Below the pieces are notes generated by a model. The model did not search any database. It was not told the origin of the DNA and worked only from the letters and a program-made list of their open reading frames with translations. The position numbers were made by a program, and so were the translations under genes. This document shows positions 35,863 through 44,760 of a stretch of DNA of 64,000 bases, one piece after another (the stretch's first letter is position 1; each line of letters opens with the position of its first letter). The stretch comes from Paenalkalicoccus suaedae. Its GTDB lineage: Bacteria > Bacillota > Bacilli > Bacillales > Salisediminibacteriaceae. The stretch is from positions 3,224,001 through 3,288,000 of the forward strand of contig NZ_CP041372.2 in the NCBI RefSeq assembly GCF_006965545.2, written 5' to 3'.

Positions 35863-37311
35863 CTATTTTTCTTCACTACTTAACGAATCCAACAGCTCCG
35901 ATAGCTTAGGGTCATTCAAATAGCTTTCGATCGTAATAATGTTTTTATTAGGGTGTGCCATTTTAGCACGATCATATAAATTCTTGTGAACAACAATGAT
36001 GTCAGAAGCATCAGGTGCATCTTCAATGCGATAGTGTTTTACTTCAATATCAGAGATGCCTTTCTTTTGGAGCTTCTTTCTAAACGTTGTAGCACCTAGT
36101 GCACTACTACCCGCTCCAGCGTCACATACGAAGGAAATCTTGTTTACCTTTGTTACATCTGTAGCTTCGTTAGACGCCGTGCCCATTAGTTGCTTTCCTT
36201 CTGCTTTCATAGCCTGTGATTTTTCTAGTGAGCTAGAGAAAGCAGCGTCATCCTCTTTACTTTTATCGAGCTTTAGAATAAATGCAGTGATGACAAAGGT
36301 AACAGCCGCTGCGATCACGACCCCTGCAATAATTCCAAGGAAATTACCTCTTGGAGTCAGTGCCAAATAGGAGAAGATAGAGCCTGGACTTGGTCCTGCA
36401 ACAAGACCTGCATCAAAGAAGCTGAATACCGCAATACCTGACATACCACCAGCAATCATACCAATAATTGTTAACGGTTTCATTAACACATACGGGAAAT
36501 ATAGTTCGTGAATTCCACCGAAGAAGTGAATAATGATCGCGCCAGGAGCTGTTCTTCTTGCCACTTTTGCACCAAAGAATGTAAATGCAAGTAGTAATCC
36601 TAATCCAGGTCCTGGGTTAGATGCAACCGTAAAGAAGATGGACTGGCCTATTTGCAAGGATTCTTGCAAGCCTAATGGATAATAAATACCTTGGTCAATA
36701 ACGTTATTTAAGAAGAGAACTTTTGCCGGTTCGTTAATAATTGAAAGCAAAGGTAGGAACCCTGTTGAAACAAGTGCTTGAATAGCCGCCGTCATACCTT
36801 CATTTGCCGTTTGAATAAGCGGACCGATGAACTGATACGAAATCATCATTAAGCCGAAGCCTAAAATACCAATAGAGAAATTGTTTACGATCATCTCAAA
36901 TCCAGCTGGTACCTTATTTTCGATAAGCTGATCGAACTTTTTAATGATTAAACCACCAAGAGGTCCAATGATCATAGCACCTAAAAACATTGGAATATCG
37001 GAACCAATGATCAAACCAATTGCACCAATTGATCCCATGACAGCACCACGCTGCCCTGCAACCATTCGCCCACCTGTATAGGCTAATAACAATGGAAGTA
37101 AAAAGGTAATTGTCGGACCAACCATCTCAGCAAAATGCTCATTTGGCAACCAACCAGTCGGGATAAATAACGCGGTTAAAATTCCCCACGCTATGAATGC
37201 CCCGATGTTTGGCAACACCATATTGGTGAGGAAGCCACCCATGGCCTGGATCTTTGCTCGAATAGACGGCTTCTTATCTTCACCTTGCTGATACCCTTCA
37301 GCACTTGCCAT
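35863..37311 (-). CDS. mtlA: PTS mannitol-type EIICB component (MtlA)
   Basis: A 482-residue permease. The EIIC domain (about 20-345) has some eight membrane helices and segments such as GGFLTNMVLPNIGAFIAWG, NNFSIGILGF and FFGGIHELYFPYVLM (the GIHE motif of mannitol EIIC). The EIIB domain (about 385-482) has the phosphorylated Cys in FVCDAGAGSSALGA. EIIA is on the separate mtlF gene. ATG at 37311 follows GAAGGAG. It imports and phosphorylates a hexitol; mannitol by homology, but operon neighbours leave room for another polyol. Confidence 0.9.
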   Translation of the reverse strand: MASAEGYQQGEDKKPSIRAKIQAMGGFLTNMVLPNIGAFIAWGILTALFIPTGWLPNEHFAEMVGPTITFLLPLLLAYTGGRMVAGQRGAVMGSIGAIGLIIGSDIPMFLGAMIIGPLGGLIIKKFDQLIENKVPAGFEMIVNNFSIGILGFGLMMISYQFIGPLIQTANEGMTAAIQALVSTGFLPLLSIINEPAKVLFLNNVIDQGIYYPLGLQESLQIGQSIFFTVASNPGPGLGLLLAFTFFGAKVARRTAPGAIIIHFFGGIHELYFPYVLMKPLTIIGMIAGGMSGIAVFSFFDAGLVAGPSPGSIFSYLALTPRGNFLGIIAGVVIAAAVTFVITAFILKLDKSKEDDAAFSSSLEKSQAMKAEGKQLMGTASNEATDVTKVNKISFVCDAGAGSSALGATTFRKKLQKKGISDIEVKHYRIEDAPDASDIIVVHKNLYDRAKMAHPNKNIITIESYLNDPKLSELLDSLSSEEK

Positions 37312-37336
37312 ATTGCTCAACTCCTTCGTTATTTTA

Positions 37337-37774
37337 TTATTCAACCGATTCAATTAGCTCTAACACCTGCTCTTCCGTTGTACATTGCTTAAGTTGCTCC
37401 ATTACATCATCATCAATGAGTAACGAGGATAAGTCGGAAATTAAGTCTAGGTGTCCATCACTATCTTCGGCAGCTAAGACGAATAGTACTTTGACCGCCT
37501 TGTCCTCGGGATACATGACGCTATCTTCTAGCTTCAGAAAGGAGATTCCCGTTTGTAATACACTACCTTGATTTTGCGCGTGAGGCATTGCGATTTCTGG
37601 TGCGATTACAATATAAGAGCCATTCTCTTCCACGTTCTGAATCATATCTCGTACATAATCTTCCGTAATATGTTTTTTTGTAAGTAGCGGTTCTGCAGCT
37701 ACTTTGATCGATTCCTCCCATGTAGGGATGCCCTCTTTAAAGTGAATATTGCCTTTTAATAAGTCTTGTAACAT
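37337..37774 (-). CDS. mtlF: PTS mannitol-type EIIA component (MtlF)
   Basis: A 145-residue EIIA of the mannitol/fructose class. The active His is in IAMPHAQNQGSVLQTG (about residue 65). It passes phosphate from HPr to the EIIB Cys of MtlA. It lies 25 bp upstream of mtlA in the same operon. Confidence 0.92.
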   Translation of the reverse strand: MLQDLLKGNIHFKEGIPTWEESIKVAAEPLLTKKHITEDYVRDMIQNVEENGSYIVIAPEIAMPHAQNQGSVLQTGISFLKLEDSVMYPEDKAVKVLFVLAAEDSDGHLDLISDLSSLLIDDDVMEQLKQCTTEEQVLELIESVE

Positions 37775-37802
37775 AGCTAACTGCCTCCTTAAAATCTCTT
37801 CT

Positions 37803-38972
37803 TCATGATGATATACTATCAGCTATTTCTTTTAAAAACGTATATTCATTTAGGATACTCGTAAGAAGCTCCTTTTCTTCAATCTTACTGAACGTTCGCA
37901 CCGCTTTTTCTATCCCATTGTCTCGGATAAAGTCTTGGAGCTTAGCGGATTCCTCGTCTTCTGGGACGTCGAATAAATATCCTGCTGCAATGGATTTTGC
38001 CAAAGATTTAACCGAATGGCCTACTTTAATTAGCGTTAGTGCCGGCGTGACAATTCGCTCATTCGCGCCTAACTTACGAATCGGAGCTCGACCGACGCGA
38101 CTGACAGGATCCGACACGTTTGGATTGGTGAACCGTGTTAGCGTCACATCGACAAATTGATACAATTCCTCGATATCCTGTCCATGTTTGAGTGAGACAT
38201 AGGTAGCAGCTTCACGCATGGCGCCCATGACAACAGTCTTTATATCGTCATTTTCTAGCGATTCTCGAATTGTCGTGTAGCCAATTAAATGTCCCAAATA
38301 GGCAGTCGTCGCATGTCCTTGATTAACAATATATAGCTTCCTGTCAATGTATGGCGCTAAGGATTTCGTATAGTGCACCCCTTTTAATGGAGCAAGTCCA
38401 TCATCCATGCACGCAGATTCGTCAATAACCCACTCATAAAATGGCTCGACTAGCAGAATATCTCCGTCTTCACTCGTGCTTGATAATGCAAGCCGATCTA
38501 CCGCTGTATTAGGGAACGAGGTAAAAGCTTCAAGCTCTTCTTTCTCTTTTTCAGAAACGTGTTTGTACACTTCTTCCTTCAGGATAGAACTCGCATTTAT
38601 CGCGTTCTCATTCGCAAATACGTTCAGCTTCTTCTTGCCGGCTGCGCTCCGCTTCATAAGCCCTTCTGCAAGCACTGCAGCTATTTTGGTCAAATTATCA
38701 ACGCCAACAGAAGTCGTAATCACATCCGCTCGTGCAATCGTATCAATGACATCCTGCTTTTGCGTGATACTGTTTAGAGCGTAAGCAGGCGCTACTTCTT
38801 GCTTACTCCGTGTCTTATCTAATAGCTCTATGTCATAGCTTCGTTTCGTATTAATCTGGTCAATGTGCAATTGGTTAACATCAACAAAGCAAAGATCATA
38901 TCCATTTTTACTTAACACGTAGCCAATAAAGCCCTTCCCTATGTTACCAGCTCCAAAATGTAACGCTAACAA
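37803..38972 (-). CDS. mtlD: mannitol-1-phosphate 5-dehydrogenase (MtlD)
   Basis: A 389-residue polyol dehydrogenase. N-terminal NAD-binding LHFGAGNIGKGFIGY, then ADVITTSVGVDN, FANENAINASS, the catalytic Lys region YTKSLAPYIDRKLYIVNQGH, and the all-helical C-terminal half. Oxidises mannitol 1-phosphate to fructose 6-phosphate, or another hexitol phosphate to a ketose phosphate. It sits between the PTS genes and the isomerase gene. Confidence 0.92.
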   Translation of the reverse strand: MLALHFGAGNIGKGFIGYVLSKNGYDLCFVDVNQLHIDQINTKRSYDIELLDKTRSKQEVAPAYALNSITQKQDVIDTIARADVITTSVGVDNLTKIAAVLAEGLMKRSAAGKKKLNVFANENAINASSILKEEVYKHVSEKEKEELEAFTSFPNTAVDRLALSSTSEDGDILLVEPFYEWVIDESACMDDGLAPLKGVHYTKSLAPYIDRKLYIVNQGHATTAYLGHLIGYTTIRESLENDDIKTVVMGAMREAATYVSLKHGQDIEELYQFVDVTLTRFTNPNVSDPVSRVGRAPIRKLGANERIVTPALTLIKVGHSVKSLAKSIAAGYLFDVPEDEESAKLQDFIRDNGIEKAVRTFSKIEEKELLTSILNEYTFLKEIADSISS

Positions 38973-38999
38973 GGTAGATCCCCCTCTCCGATTTCGATC

Positions 39000-39560
39000 T
39001 TACTCTAAGTTTGCGTGGTATTCCCAAAGTTCCTTCATATTGATCTGATTTTCTTTAATCATCATGAGTGCTAATGTATCTCCTAACACTAATAAGCTTT
39101 GTTCAAATAAACTTGTCATGGGCTGAATAGATGGAATTTCGTTCGGTAAGTCCAGTTTCGTTTGAACAGGGATTCGCACAAATTCATCGGCAAATTCTCT
39201 CATGGAACTCTCAGGATTCGCTCCGATATGGACAACTCGCGCGTTGTGTTGCTTTGCCTTCTTTGCAATAATTAGTGGAAATGCCGTCTCCCCACTACCT
39301 GATCCAACAATTAAAAGGTCCTTCTCTGTAATTGCTGGCTCTGTGATCTGTCCAACAAGATACGTGTCGACACCAAGGTGCGCTAGTCTTTTCGCTACAG
39401 ATTGTAAGGAGAGAAACACTCGTCCTACCCCAACAAAAAATACTTTGTTCGCCTTGTTAATTTCCTTAAGCAGTTTTTCTACTTCCTCTTCGCTCACACT
39501 CGCGAGCGTCGACTGAAGCTCTTGTGTAATCTCTTTTACAGATTCATGATAGTGAGTCAC
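39000..39560 (-). CDS. 6-phospho-3-hexuloisomerase-like SIS-domain protein
   Basis: A 186-residue SIS-domain isomerase. FFVGVGRVFLSLQSVAKRLAHLG and LIVGSGSGETAFPLIIAKKAK carry the phosphosugar-binding Ser residues, and MTSLFEQSLLVLGDTLALMMI is typical of HxlB. HxlB interconverts arabino-3-hexulose 6-phosphate and fructose 6-phosphate. No hexulose-phosphate synthase (HxlA) is present, so the substrate is more likely a 3-ketose phosphate from the neighbouring dehydrogenase or epimerase. Stop of the epimerase gene abuts its start. Confidence 0.85.
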   Translation of the reverse strand: MTHYHESVKEITQELQSTLASVSEEEVEKLLKEINKANKVFFVGVGRVFLSLQSVAKRLAHLGVDTYLVGQITEPAITEKDLLIVGSGSGETAFPLIIAKKAKQHNARVVHIGANPESSMREFADEFVRIPVQTKLDLPNEIPSIQPMTSLFEQSLLVLGDTLALMMIKENQINMKELWEYHANLE

Positions 39561-40265
39561 TTACTTTACCTCCTCGAATAGACCTTTTTTAATTTGCTCT
39601 TCCATTTCCTTTTTGTTTTCACTTAAGCTTTGTTTGGATGAAAATAGGCTCGTACTTCCCGCAACCAGGATATCCGCCCCTGCGTGAACGAGTTCCGGAA
39701 TGGTATCAAACGATACGCGCCCATCTACTTCGATTTGTGTTTGCAGTCCTTTTTCGTCGATCATCTTTTTAAGGTCTTTCACCTTCTGCACGGCGTAAGG
39801 AACTTGCTTCTCGTTTTTATTCGTTGCAAATCCAGGGTTAATTAGCATAAGAACGACGGTGTCACAAAGTGGCAAGATATACTCAAGTTCTGTAAGCGGC
39901 GTTGCTGGATTTAATGCAACAGCCGTTTTAATTCCACTTTGCTTAATAAGCTGAACGTGACGATCTACGTGATCACTTGTTTCGATATGAAAGCTAATTT
40001 GATGAACATCAAGATCAATCATTTCCTGAATAAAGTACTCATTGTTCTTTGACATGATATGAACATCGAATTTCATGTTTGTGCGTGTTTTTAATTGTTT
40101 GATCGTATCTATGCCGAGTGGCATGCTTGGACTAAAATGACCATCGAGAATATCTACATGTAACAACTCAATCCCTAAGTCACTAATCTCTTTGACTCCA
40201 GCTTCTAAATTACAAAGATCTGCACACATGACGGAAGGTGCAATATCCACTTTCTTATTTTGCAT
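39561..40265 (-). CDS. ribulose-phosphate/allulose-6-phosphate 3-epimerase family protein
   Basis: A 234-residue TIM-barrel epimerase. APSVMCADLCNLE, LLHVDILDGHFSPSM (metal His/Asp), FDVHIM, SFHIETSDH, LMLINPGFATNKN and IEVDGRV supply the metal-binding and catalytic residues of the RPE family. The details look closer to AlsE-like hexulose-6-phosphate epimerases than to housekeeping Rpe. First gene of the PTS operon; with the SIS protein it could channel an unusual ketose phosphate into fructose 6-phosphate. Confidence 0.82.
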   Translation of the reverse strand: MQNKKVDIAPSVMCADLCNLEAGVKEISDLGIELLHVDILDGHFSPSMPLGIDTIKQLKTRTNMKFDVHIMSKNNEYFIQEMIDLDVHQISFHIETSDHVDRHVQLIKQSGIKTAVALNPATPLTELEYILPLCDTVVLMLINPGFATNKNEKQVPYAVQKVKDLKKMIDEKGLQTQIEVDGRVSFDTIPELVHAGADILVAGSTSLFSSKQSLSENKKEMEEQIKKGLFEEVK

Positions 40266-40276
40266 TTTTATGCCTC

Positions 40277-40370
40277 CTTGTGCTTGTTTTTGCTTGTTTA
40301 ACTTATTATAAGCGCTTCCATTTGATATGTAAAGTCTATATTTGCGCTTTTATGCGTTTTTATTGCGTGT
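40277..40370. promoter_or_regulatory. divergent control region: cre-like site and phased direct repeats
   Basis: TATAAGCGCTTCCA (40307-40320) matches the cre consensus except one position. To its right, GCG triplets in T-rich DNA recur at 40344, 40354 and 40365 (10-11 bp apart); to its left TTTGCTTGTTT or a close variant occurs twice. Such phased direct repeats fit a DeoR-type operator between the operon and its regulator. Confidence 0.6.
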
Positions 40371-40442
40371 TTCCTCCTAAAAGCACTTAAATTGTGCTAA
40401 AATATAGTTAGTTATTATTAGATAAAAGAGGTGTGATAAGCC

Positions 40443-41192
40443 GTGCTTAAACAGGAACGCCAGCAAAAGATTTTAGAGATATTAGAAGACGAGCATAAAA
40501 TCATTGCAAGTGATTTAAGCCGAAGATTAACTGTATCAGAGGATACAATACGAAGAGACTTAAAAGAATTAGATAAACAGGGGCTCATCAAACGCGTTCA
40601 TAGCGGAGCTCTCCGCATCGGACCTCCGGTTGTCGACTTTACAACAAGGCAGCAAATGTCTAATGAGATTAAAGTTAGCCTCGCAAAAAAAGCCATGGAA
40701 TTAATCCATGACGACATGGTCTTGCTCATTGATGGCGGCACGACAAATCTGCAGTTTGTAAAAAATCTTCCATCAACATTGCGTGCAACCATAATCACTA
40801 ACAGCCCTCCGATTGCAATGGCACTCGGAGACCGCGAAGATATTGAGGTCATTATGATAGGTGGCACGTTATTTAAACAATCTATGGTCAACCTAGGTAT
40901 CGACACTGTCGAAGCATTAGATTCTATTCGCGCAGACCTCTATATAATGGGTGTTTATAATATTGACCCTCACATCGGTATTAGCGTACCTAGTATTTCA
41001 GAAGCTCTCGTCAAGCGAAAAATGGTGAATATCTCAACAAAAACACTCGCAATGGTAACGTCTGATAAACTCGATACAGTGTCTAATCATATTATTTGTC
41101 CAACAAATCAGCTAACGTACCTCGTTACAGAGAACGTAAAGGAATCTGTCCGTAAACTGTATGATAAACAAGATATTTTTGTAGTAGAGTAA
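40443..41192 (+). CDS. DeoR family transcriptional regulator
   Basis: A 249-residue regulator: N-terminal winged helix (residues 1-55, QERQQKILEILEDEHKIIAS and VSEDTIRRDLKELDKQG), then a DeoR C-terminal sugar-phosphate sensor (IDGGTTNLQFVKNLP, IMIGGTLFKQS, DLYIMGV). GTG start with GAGGTG upstream. It is divergent from the PTS operon and probably represses it until a sugar phosphate binds. Bacillus mtl operons normally use the PRD activator MtlR, so the DeoR control is unusual. Confidence 0.9.
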   Translation: MLKQERQQKILEILEDEHKIIASDLSRRLTVSEDTIRRDLKELDKQGLIKRVHSGALRIGPPVVDFTTRQQMSNEIKVSLAKKAMELIHDDMVLLIDGGTTNLQFVKNLPSTLRATIITNSPPIAMALGDREDIEVIMIGGTLFKQSMVNLGIDTVEALDSIRADLYIMGVYNIDPHIGISVPSISEALVKRKMVNISTKTLAMVTSDKLDTVSNHIICPTNQLTYLVTENVKESVRKLYDKQDIFVVE

Positions 41193-41195
41193 AAA

Positions 41196-41237
41196 AAGAA
41201 GCAACCTCCCAAGTGGAGCGGGTTGCTTCTTTTTTAT
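41196..41237. terminator. bidirectional terminator after deoR-type gene
   Basis: AAGAAGCAACC and GGTTGCTTCTT form an 11-bp stem flanked by AAAAA and TTTTTT. Confidence 0.85.
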
Positions 41238-41273
41238 GTAGCTGCTACTAATAATGCTGCCTTCAATGAAAAG

Positions 41274-41502
41274 CGAGGCAACGGTCTTGCGCCTCGTGCC
41301 TCTTCCTCACAAAAAAGAGAAAGATGTCACTACTATTACAAACATCGTAACCGCAGGTGCCCCGTAGCGACGGGCGGACTCCTAGAGGGGAACTCGCGTA
41401 GGTGAAAATCCTTTTGCACGGCCCATGGACGGGCAAAATAGTTGAACTAGCGCCTCAGGAAAGACGCCCCATAGCGCAGGGGCACCGGAGGTGACCTCTC
41501 TT
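41274..41502 (-). ncRNA. structured RNA-like element, copy A
   Basis: An eight-bp outer helix GGTGCCCC (41356-41363) / GGGGCACC (41480-41487) encloses further helices, and a CGAGGC/GCCTCG hairpin stands outside it. Compared with copy B, conserved stretches (CATCGTAACCGCAGGTGCCC, GAAAATCCTTT, AATAGTTGA, ACCGGAGGTGACCTCTC) alternate with segments that differ in sequence but still pair. Strand unproven; minus is chosen because the terminal hairpin is then followed by CTTTT. An IS256 element inserted 17 bp beyond it. Confidence 0.6.
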
Positions 41503-41509
41503 AACAATG

Positions 41510-41518
41510 ATCTCCCCG
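41510..41518. repeat. IS256 target-site duplication, left copy
   Basis: GATCTCCCC here equals 42890-42898 on the other side of the element. Confidence 0.9.
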
Positions 41519-42889
41519 GCCTTGTAAACTAAACTGTGTAAGTAAGAGTGCGTACGACTTTTACTTCGCAGTTTAGTTTTTTATTGTTAAGATAAATTCA
41601 TATGGTTGGAGGAGGATGGGTATGGTGAAAAAGGATCGAAATGCTAAAGCGAGTGAGTTGGCAAAACAGATACTAGAGACGTATGAGCCTGAATCCGTTC
41701 AAGATATGCAGGAAGCCCTTAAAGATATCTTTGGTCCAATGTTTGAATCTATGCTAAAAGGCGAGATGAATCACCATCTAGGTTACCAATCTAACAGTAA
41801 AGAAGAGAAAGAATCACTAAACAGAAGAAATGGTTATGGGAAAAAGACGCTTCAAACGAGCTCTGGTGAACTGGACATTCAAGTGCCACGTGATCGAGAC
41901 GGATCATTTGAACCTCTTCTTGTCCCAAAGCGTAAAAAGAATCTCTCTGAGATGGAGGATAAGGTAATCTCGATGTACGCGAGAGGTATGTCACAACGTG
42001 ATATCTCCTCTACAATTGAGGAGATCTATGGCTTTTCCATCTCTCACGAGATGGTCTCAGACATCACAGACAGTGTGATGCCAGATCTTGAAGAGTGGCA
42101 GTTCCGTCCACTTCAAAGCTGTTATTCATTTCTGTTTGTAGACTGTATGTATACCACCATTCGTAACCACCACGAGACGAGAAAGTATGCCGTTTATACG
42201 ATTCTCGGTTATACACTTGAAGGTAAAAAAGAGATTTTAGGTTTGTGGCTAAATGAAACAGAAAGTAAACACAAATGGATGCAGATCTTCGATGAGATTA
42301 AGTCCCGAGGTGTCGAAGACATCTTCTTTATTTCAATGGATGGTGTCAGTGGATTAGAAGAAGGCGCTAAAGCCGTCTTCCCAGAGGTCGTGGTCCAGCG
42401 TTGTATTGTTCATTTAATACGCAACTCTGTCCGTTATGTACCTTATAAAGACTATCGTGCTTTCACTAAATCTCTTAAAACCGTTTATGGTGCTCCAAAT
42501 TTGAAAGCTTGCCGAAAAGCCTTTGATGAGTTTGAGAAGCAATGGACACAATACCCAGGCGCTATTGATGTCTGGAGAAGAAACCTTCAACACGTTGAAC
42601 AGCTTTTTGATTATGGCAGTGCGATTCGAAGAATCATGTACACCACCAACGCGGTCGAAAGTGTTCACTCCAGCTTTAGAAAAGTCACTAAAAAAGGAGC
42701 ATTCCCCCATGAGAATGCTTTATTAAAACTACTCTTTTTACGGATTAGAGAATTAGAAGTGAAATGGGCAACTGGCTTCGTTCCTAACTGGGCCCAAGTA
42801 TTAAATCAGCTATTGATCAATGAAAGCCTACAGACTAGGGCTGCCAAGTACCTGGAGTAAGAAACTTACACAGTTTATTTGACAAACCC
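41519..42889 (+). mobile_element. IS256-family insertion sequence, complete (1371 bp)
   Basis: Imperfect terminal inverted repeats: left GGCCTTGTAAACTAAACTGT and right (reverse complement) GGGTTTGTCAAATAAACTGT, each continuing GTAAGT. A 9-bp duplication GATCTCCCC flanks both ends, in line with IS256. The single transposase gene is intact. It inserted between structured element A and the MFS gene. Confidence 0.95.
41616..42860 (+). CDS. IS256-family transposase
   Basis: A 414-residue DDE transposase of the MULE/IS256 (Transposase_mut) type. N-terminal ALKDIFGPMFESMLKGEM region, then SSGELDIQVPRDRDGSFEP; catalytic Asp candidates in FLFVDCMYTTI and ISMDGVSGLEEG, the C/H motif RCIVHLIRNSVRYV, and the Glu region in TTNAVESVHSSFRKVTKKG. 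Full length and uninterrupted, so probably able to transpose the element. Confidence 0.95.
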   Translation: MGMVKKDRNAKASELAKQILETYEPESVQDMQEALKDIFGPMFESMLKGEMNHHLGYQSNSKEEKESLNRRNGYGKKTLQTSSGELDIQVPRDRDGSFEPLLVPKRKKNLSEMEDKVISMYARGMSQRDISSTIEEIYGFSISHEMVSDITDSVMPDLEEWQFRPLQSCYSFLFVDCMYTTIRNHHETRKYAVYTILGYTLEGKKEILGLWLNETESKHKWMQIFDEIKSRGVEDIFFISMDGVSGLEEGAKAVFPEVVVQRCIVHLIRNSVRYVPYKDYRAFTKSLKTVYGAPNLKACRKAFDEFEKQWTQYPGAIDVWRRNLQHVEQLFDYGSAIRRIMYTTNAVESVHSSFRKVTKKGAFPHENALLKLLFLRIRELEVKWATGFVPNWAQVLNQLLINESLQTRAAKYLE

Positions 42890-42915
42890 GATCTCCCCTG
42901 CAAACACCCCCACCA

Positions 42916-44124
42916 TCAAGCAGACACCCTCACTCTTTCCTCCTCACGCACCCCAATCACAACCCGACACACATACACGCCTAACGCCAAAAACGCCACC
43001 GAACTCCCGACGTACACCGCCCGAATGCCGAGCCACTCCGCAAGCACCCCAACGCCAAACACCACCACAATTGCCCCGACCGCCTCGATCATCCCGACTA
43101 AATTCGTGAACCGCCCCAGTATCTCCACCGGGATCCGCGCTTGATAAAACGTCAAGAATCCAACGTGCGCAAACGTCATCGCAAACGTCAGCACGAAGAA
43201 TCCGATCGCCGCCACCAAAAACGATTCCGCAAACGCGAACACCAAATACCCCACCGGCGTCACGACTGCTCCGACTCCCATCAACACGCTGACCCGCAAC
43301 CGCGCGGCGAATCCTGCGTTTACCAGCGACCCAACAACCATGCCGAGACCTGCAATGCCAACTAAAAATCCATATGCCGATTCAGAAAATAACAACACGC
43401 TCGTCGCGAACGCGACCTCAAGAGAATCAATTCCAGCTAAAAATACGCCAAACATCCCAAACAGCACGTACACCCAAGTCACATAGCCGTTACTCCGTCC
43501 AAACGCGAGCACCGTCCGCAAGTCCTCCTTCACAACAGCAAACGTCACACGTTCAAACACCTCGTCTTCCTTCCGCGGATCTAAATCCGGCAACAGTATG
43601 ATAATAAACGCCGACACTAGAAGCGCCACCGCATTCACCACGATCGCCGTCTCCGGTGAACTCACCACAAACAGAATTCCCGCAACCGACGGTCCGATGA
43701 TAAAGCCACTCGATTGAATGAAGTTACGCAACGAATTGAACCGCTGCCTGTTTTCCCCCGGCACAAGCTTGGTCATGTACACGAGCGACGTCGACTCAAA
43801 GATCGAGCTCGCCATGTTGATCAAAAACACCAGCACATAAATCACGACCAACGAGTCAACAAACGCCACACATAAAATCAACCCCGCACGCACCACATCC
43901 AGTCCAATCATCATCGTCCGCTTATTAAGCCGATCGATAAACGACCCCGCCCACACATCCGTGGCGAGCGACGCCAACGGAATCAGCATATACAAAACTG
44001 CCACCGCAAACGGCGAGCCCGTCATCGTAAACACCAAAATGTTCAACGCGAGCAAATACACCCACGCACCAATATTCGAAATCCCAACTCCAACTAACAG
44101 TAAAAACGGAGCCTTCCAATTCAT
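42916..44124 (-). CDS. MFS transporter under T-box control
   Basis: A 402-residue major facilitator protein with twelve predicted helices. The loop SFIDRLNKRTMMIGLDVVRA after helix 2 corresponds to the MFS motif A region, and the overall pattern is that of the MefA/EntS-like efflux group. It probably exports a small molecule. GGGAG lies upstream of the ATG. Unusually, a T-box leader precedes it, linking its expression to an aminoacyl-tRNA, so the exported or imported compound is probably amino-acid related. Confidence 0.88.
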   Translation of the reverse strand: MNWKAPFLLLVGVGISNIGAWVYLLALNILVFTMTGSPFAVAVLYMLIPLASLATDVWAGSFIDRLNKRTMMIGLDVVRAGLILCVAFVDSLVVIYVLVFLINMASSIFESTSLVYMTKLVPGENRQRFNSLRNFIQSSGFIIGPSVAGILFVVSSPETAIVVNAVALLVSAFIIILLPDLDPRKEDEVFERVTFAVVKEDLRTVLAFGRSNGYVTWVYVLFGMFGVFLAGIDSLEVAFATSVLLFSESAYGFLVGIAGLGMVVGSLVNAGFAARLRVSVLMGVGAVVTPVGYLVFAFAESFLVAAIGFFVLTFAMTFAHVGFLTFYQARIPVEILGRFTNLVGMIEAVGAIVVVFGVGVLAEWLGIRAVYVGSSVAFLALGVYVCRVVIGVREEERVRVSA

Positions 44125-44156
44125 GTAGCATCACTCCCGACTAATTCTTCTTACCA

Positions 44157-44477
44157 AACAAAAAAAGTCCCACCCCCAAGGTTCATTAACCTTGAGGACG
44201 AGACTTCGTATGTAAGAAGTTCGCGGTGCCACCCCAGTTTGCGCACGTATCGCCACGGGCGCCTTTTCAAGTACGTCGCGATGCCCCGCGAGTATACTCT
44301 ATCTCTGTAACGGGAGAACCCGGCGCGCCATCACCCTCCTAGCGAGAGATCCTTCGCACAGCTCAGAGACTTGTTTCCCGCGGCCATCGCATCCCCCATT
44401 CCCACCACCAGGAGGTCTCTAACATGCCAGCACCGCCGTACTTTCCTCATCATCGCCAAATAATTAGGATAAGTATA
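44157..44477 (-). promoter_or_regulatory. T-box riboswitch leader and promoter of the MFS gene
   Basis: Minus strand: promoter TTTGCA - 17 bp - TATACT (-10 at 44472-44477), then stem I, the T-box GGGGTGGCACCGCG (44222-44235), and a terminator GTCTCGTCCTCAAGG / CCTTGGGGGTGGGAC followed by TTTTTTT. Just before the closing stem GTCTCT, the specifier loop reads GGAAACAA, making ACA (Thr) or AAC (Asn) the candidate codon; I cannot decide between them by eye. Confidence 0.88.
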
Positions 44478-44634
44478 GCAGATCCCAGAACCCCTGCAAA
44501 CATTCTTTTGGGGAGGAAATGTGGCTGAACTGCTGAAGCCACTGTAACCCACCTTCTATGTAAAAACTCTTTCGCTAATGCCTAAACCCAAGTTAACCCG
44601 AAGATCCAGCCGCTACCTCGTCGGTTGTGATTTG

Positions 44635-44760
44635 CATTTTGTCATAACCTCTTCCCATATTGTCATAACTGTCTACCACATTGTCATAACTGTCTACCAC
44701 ATTGTCATAACCTCACCCTATTTCCGGATTACCTCCACCCTTGAACGGATTACCGCTCCA
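44635..44760. repeat. 21-bp array, GTCATAAC then CGGATTAC units
   Basis: Four TGTCATAAC units at about 21-bp spacing pass into units with CGGATTAC. A leader-like GATCCAGCCGCTACCTCGTC (44601) stands upstream. The array ends at the stop codon of the small membrane protein. Confidence 0.8.

Noticed and set aside
39000-40265. Formaldehyde-fixing ribulose monophosphate pair HxlA-HxlB
   Set aside because: The second protein is of the ribulose-phosphate epimerase family (VDILDGHF, IEVDG), not the HxlA/OMP-decarboxylase-like synthase.
41274-41502. Structured element as a T-box, cobalamin, FMN, lysine or ydaO riboswitch, or a group II intron
   Set aside because: None of the conserved boxes of these classes could be placed (for example no AGGGTGGNACCGCG and no domain V-like hairpin).
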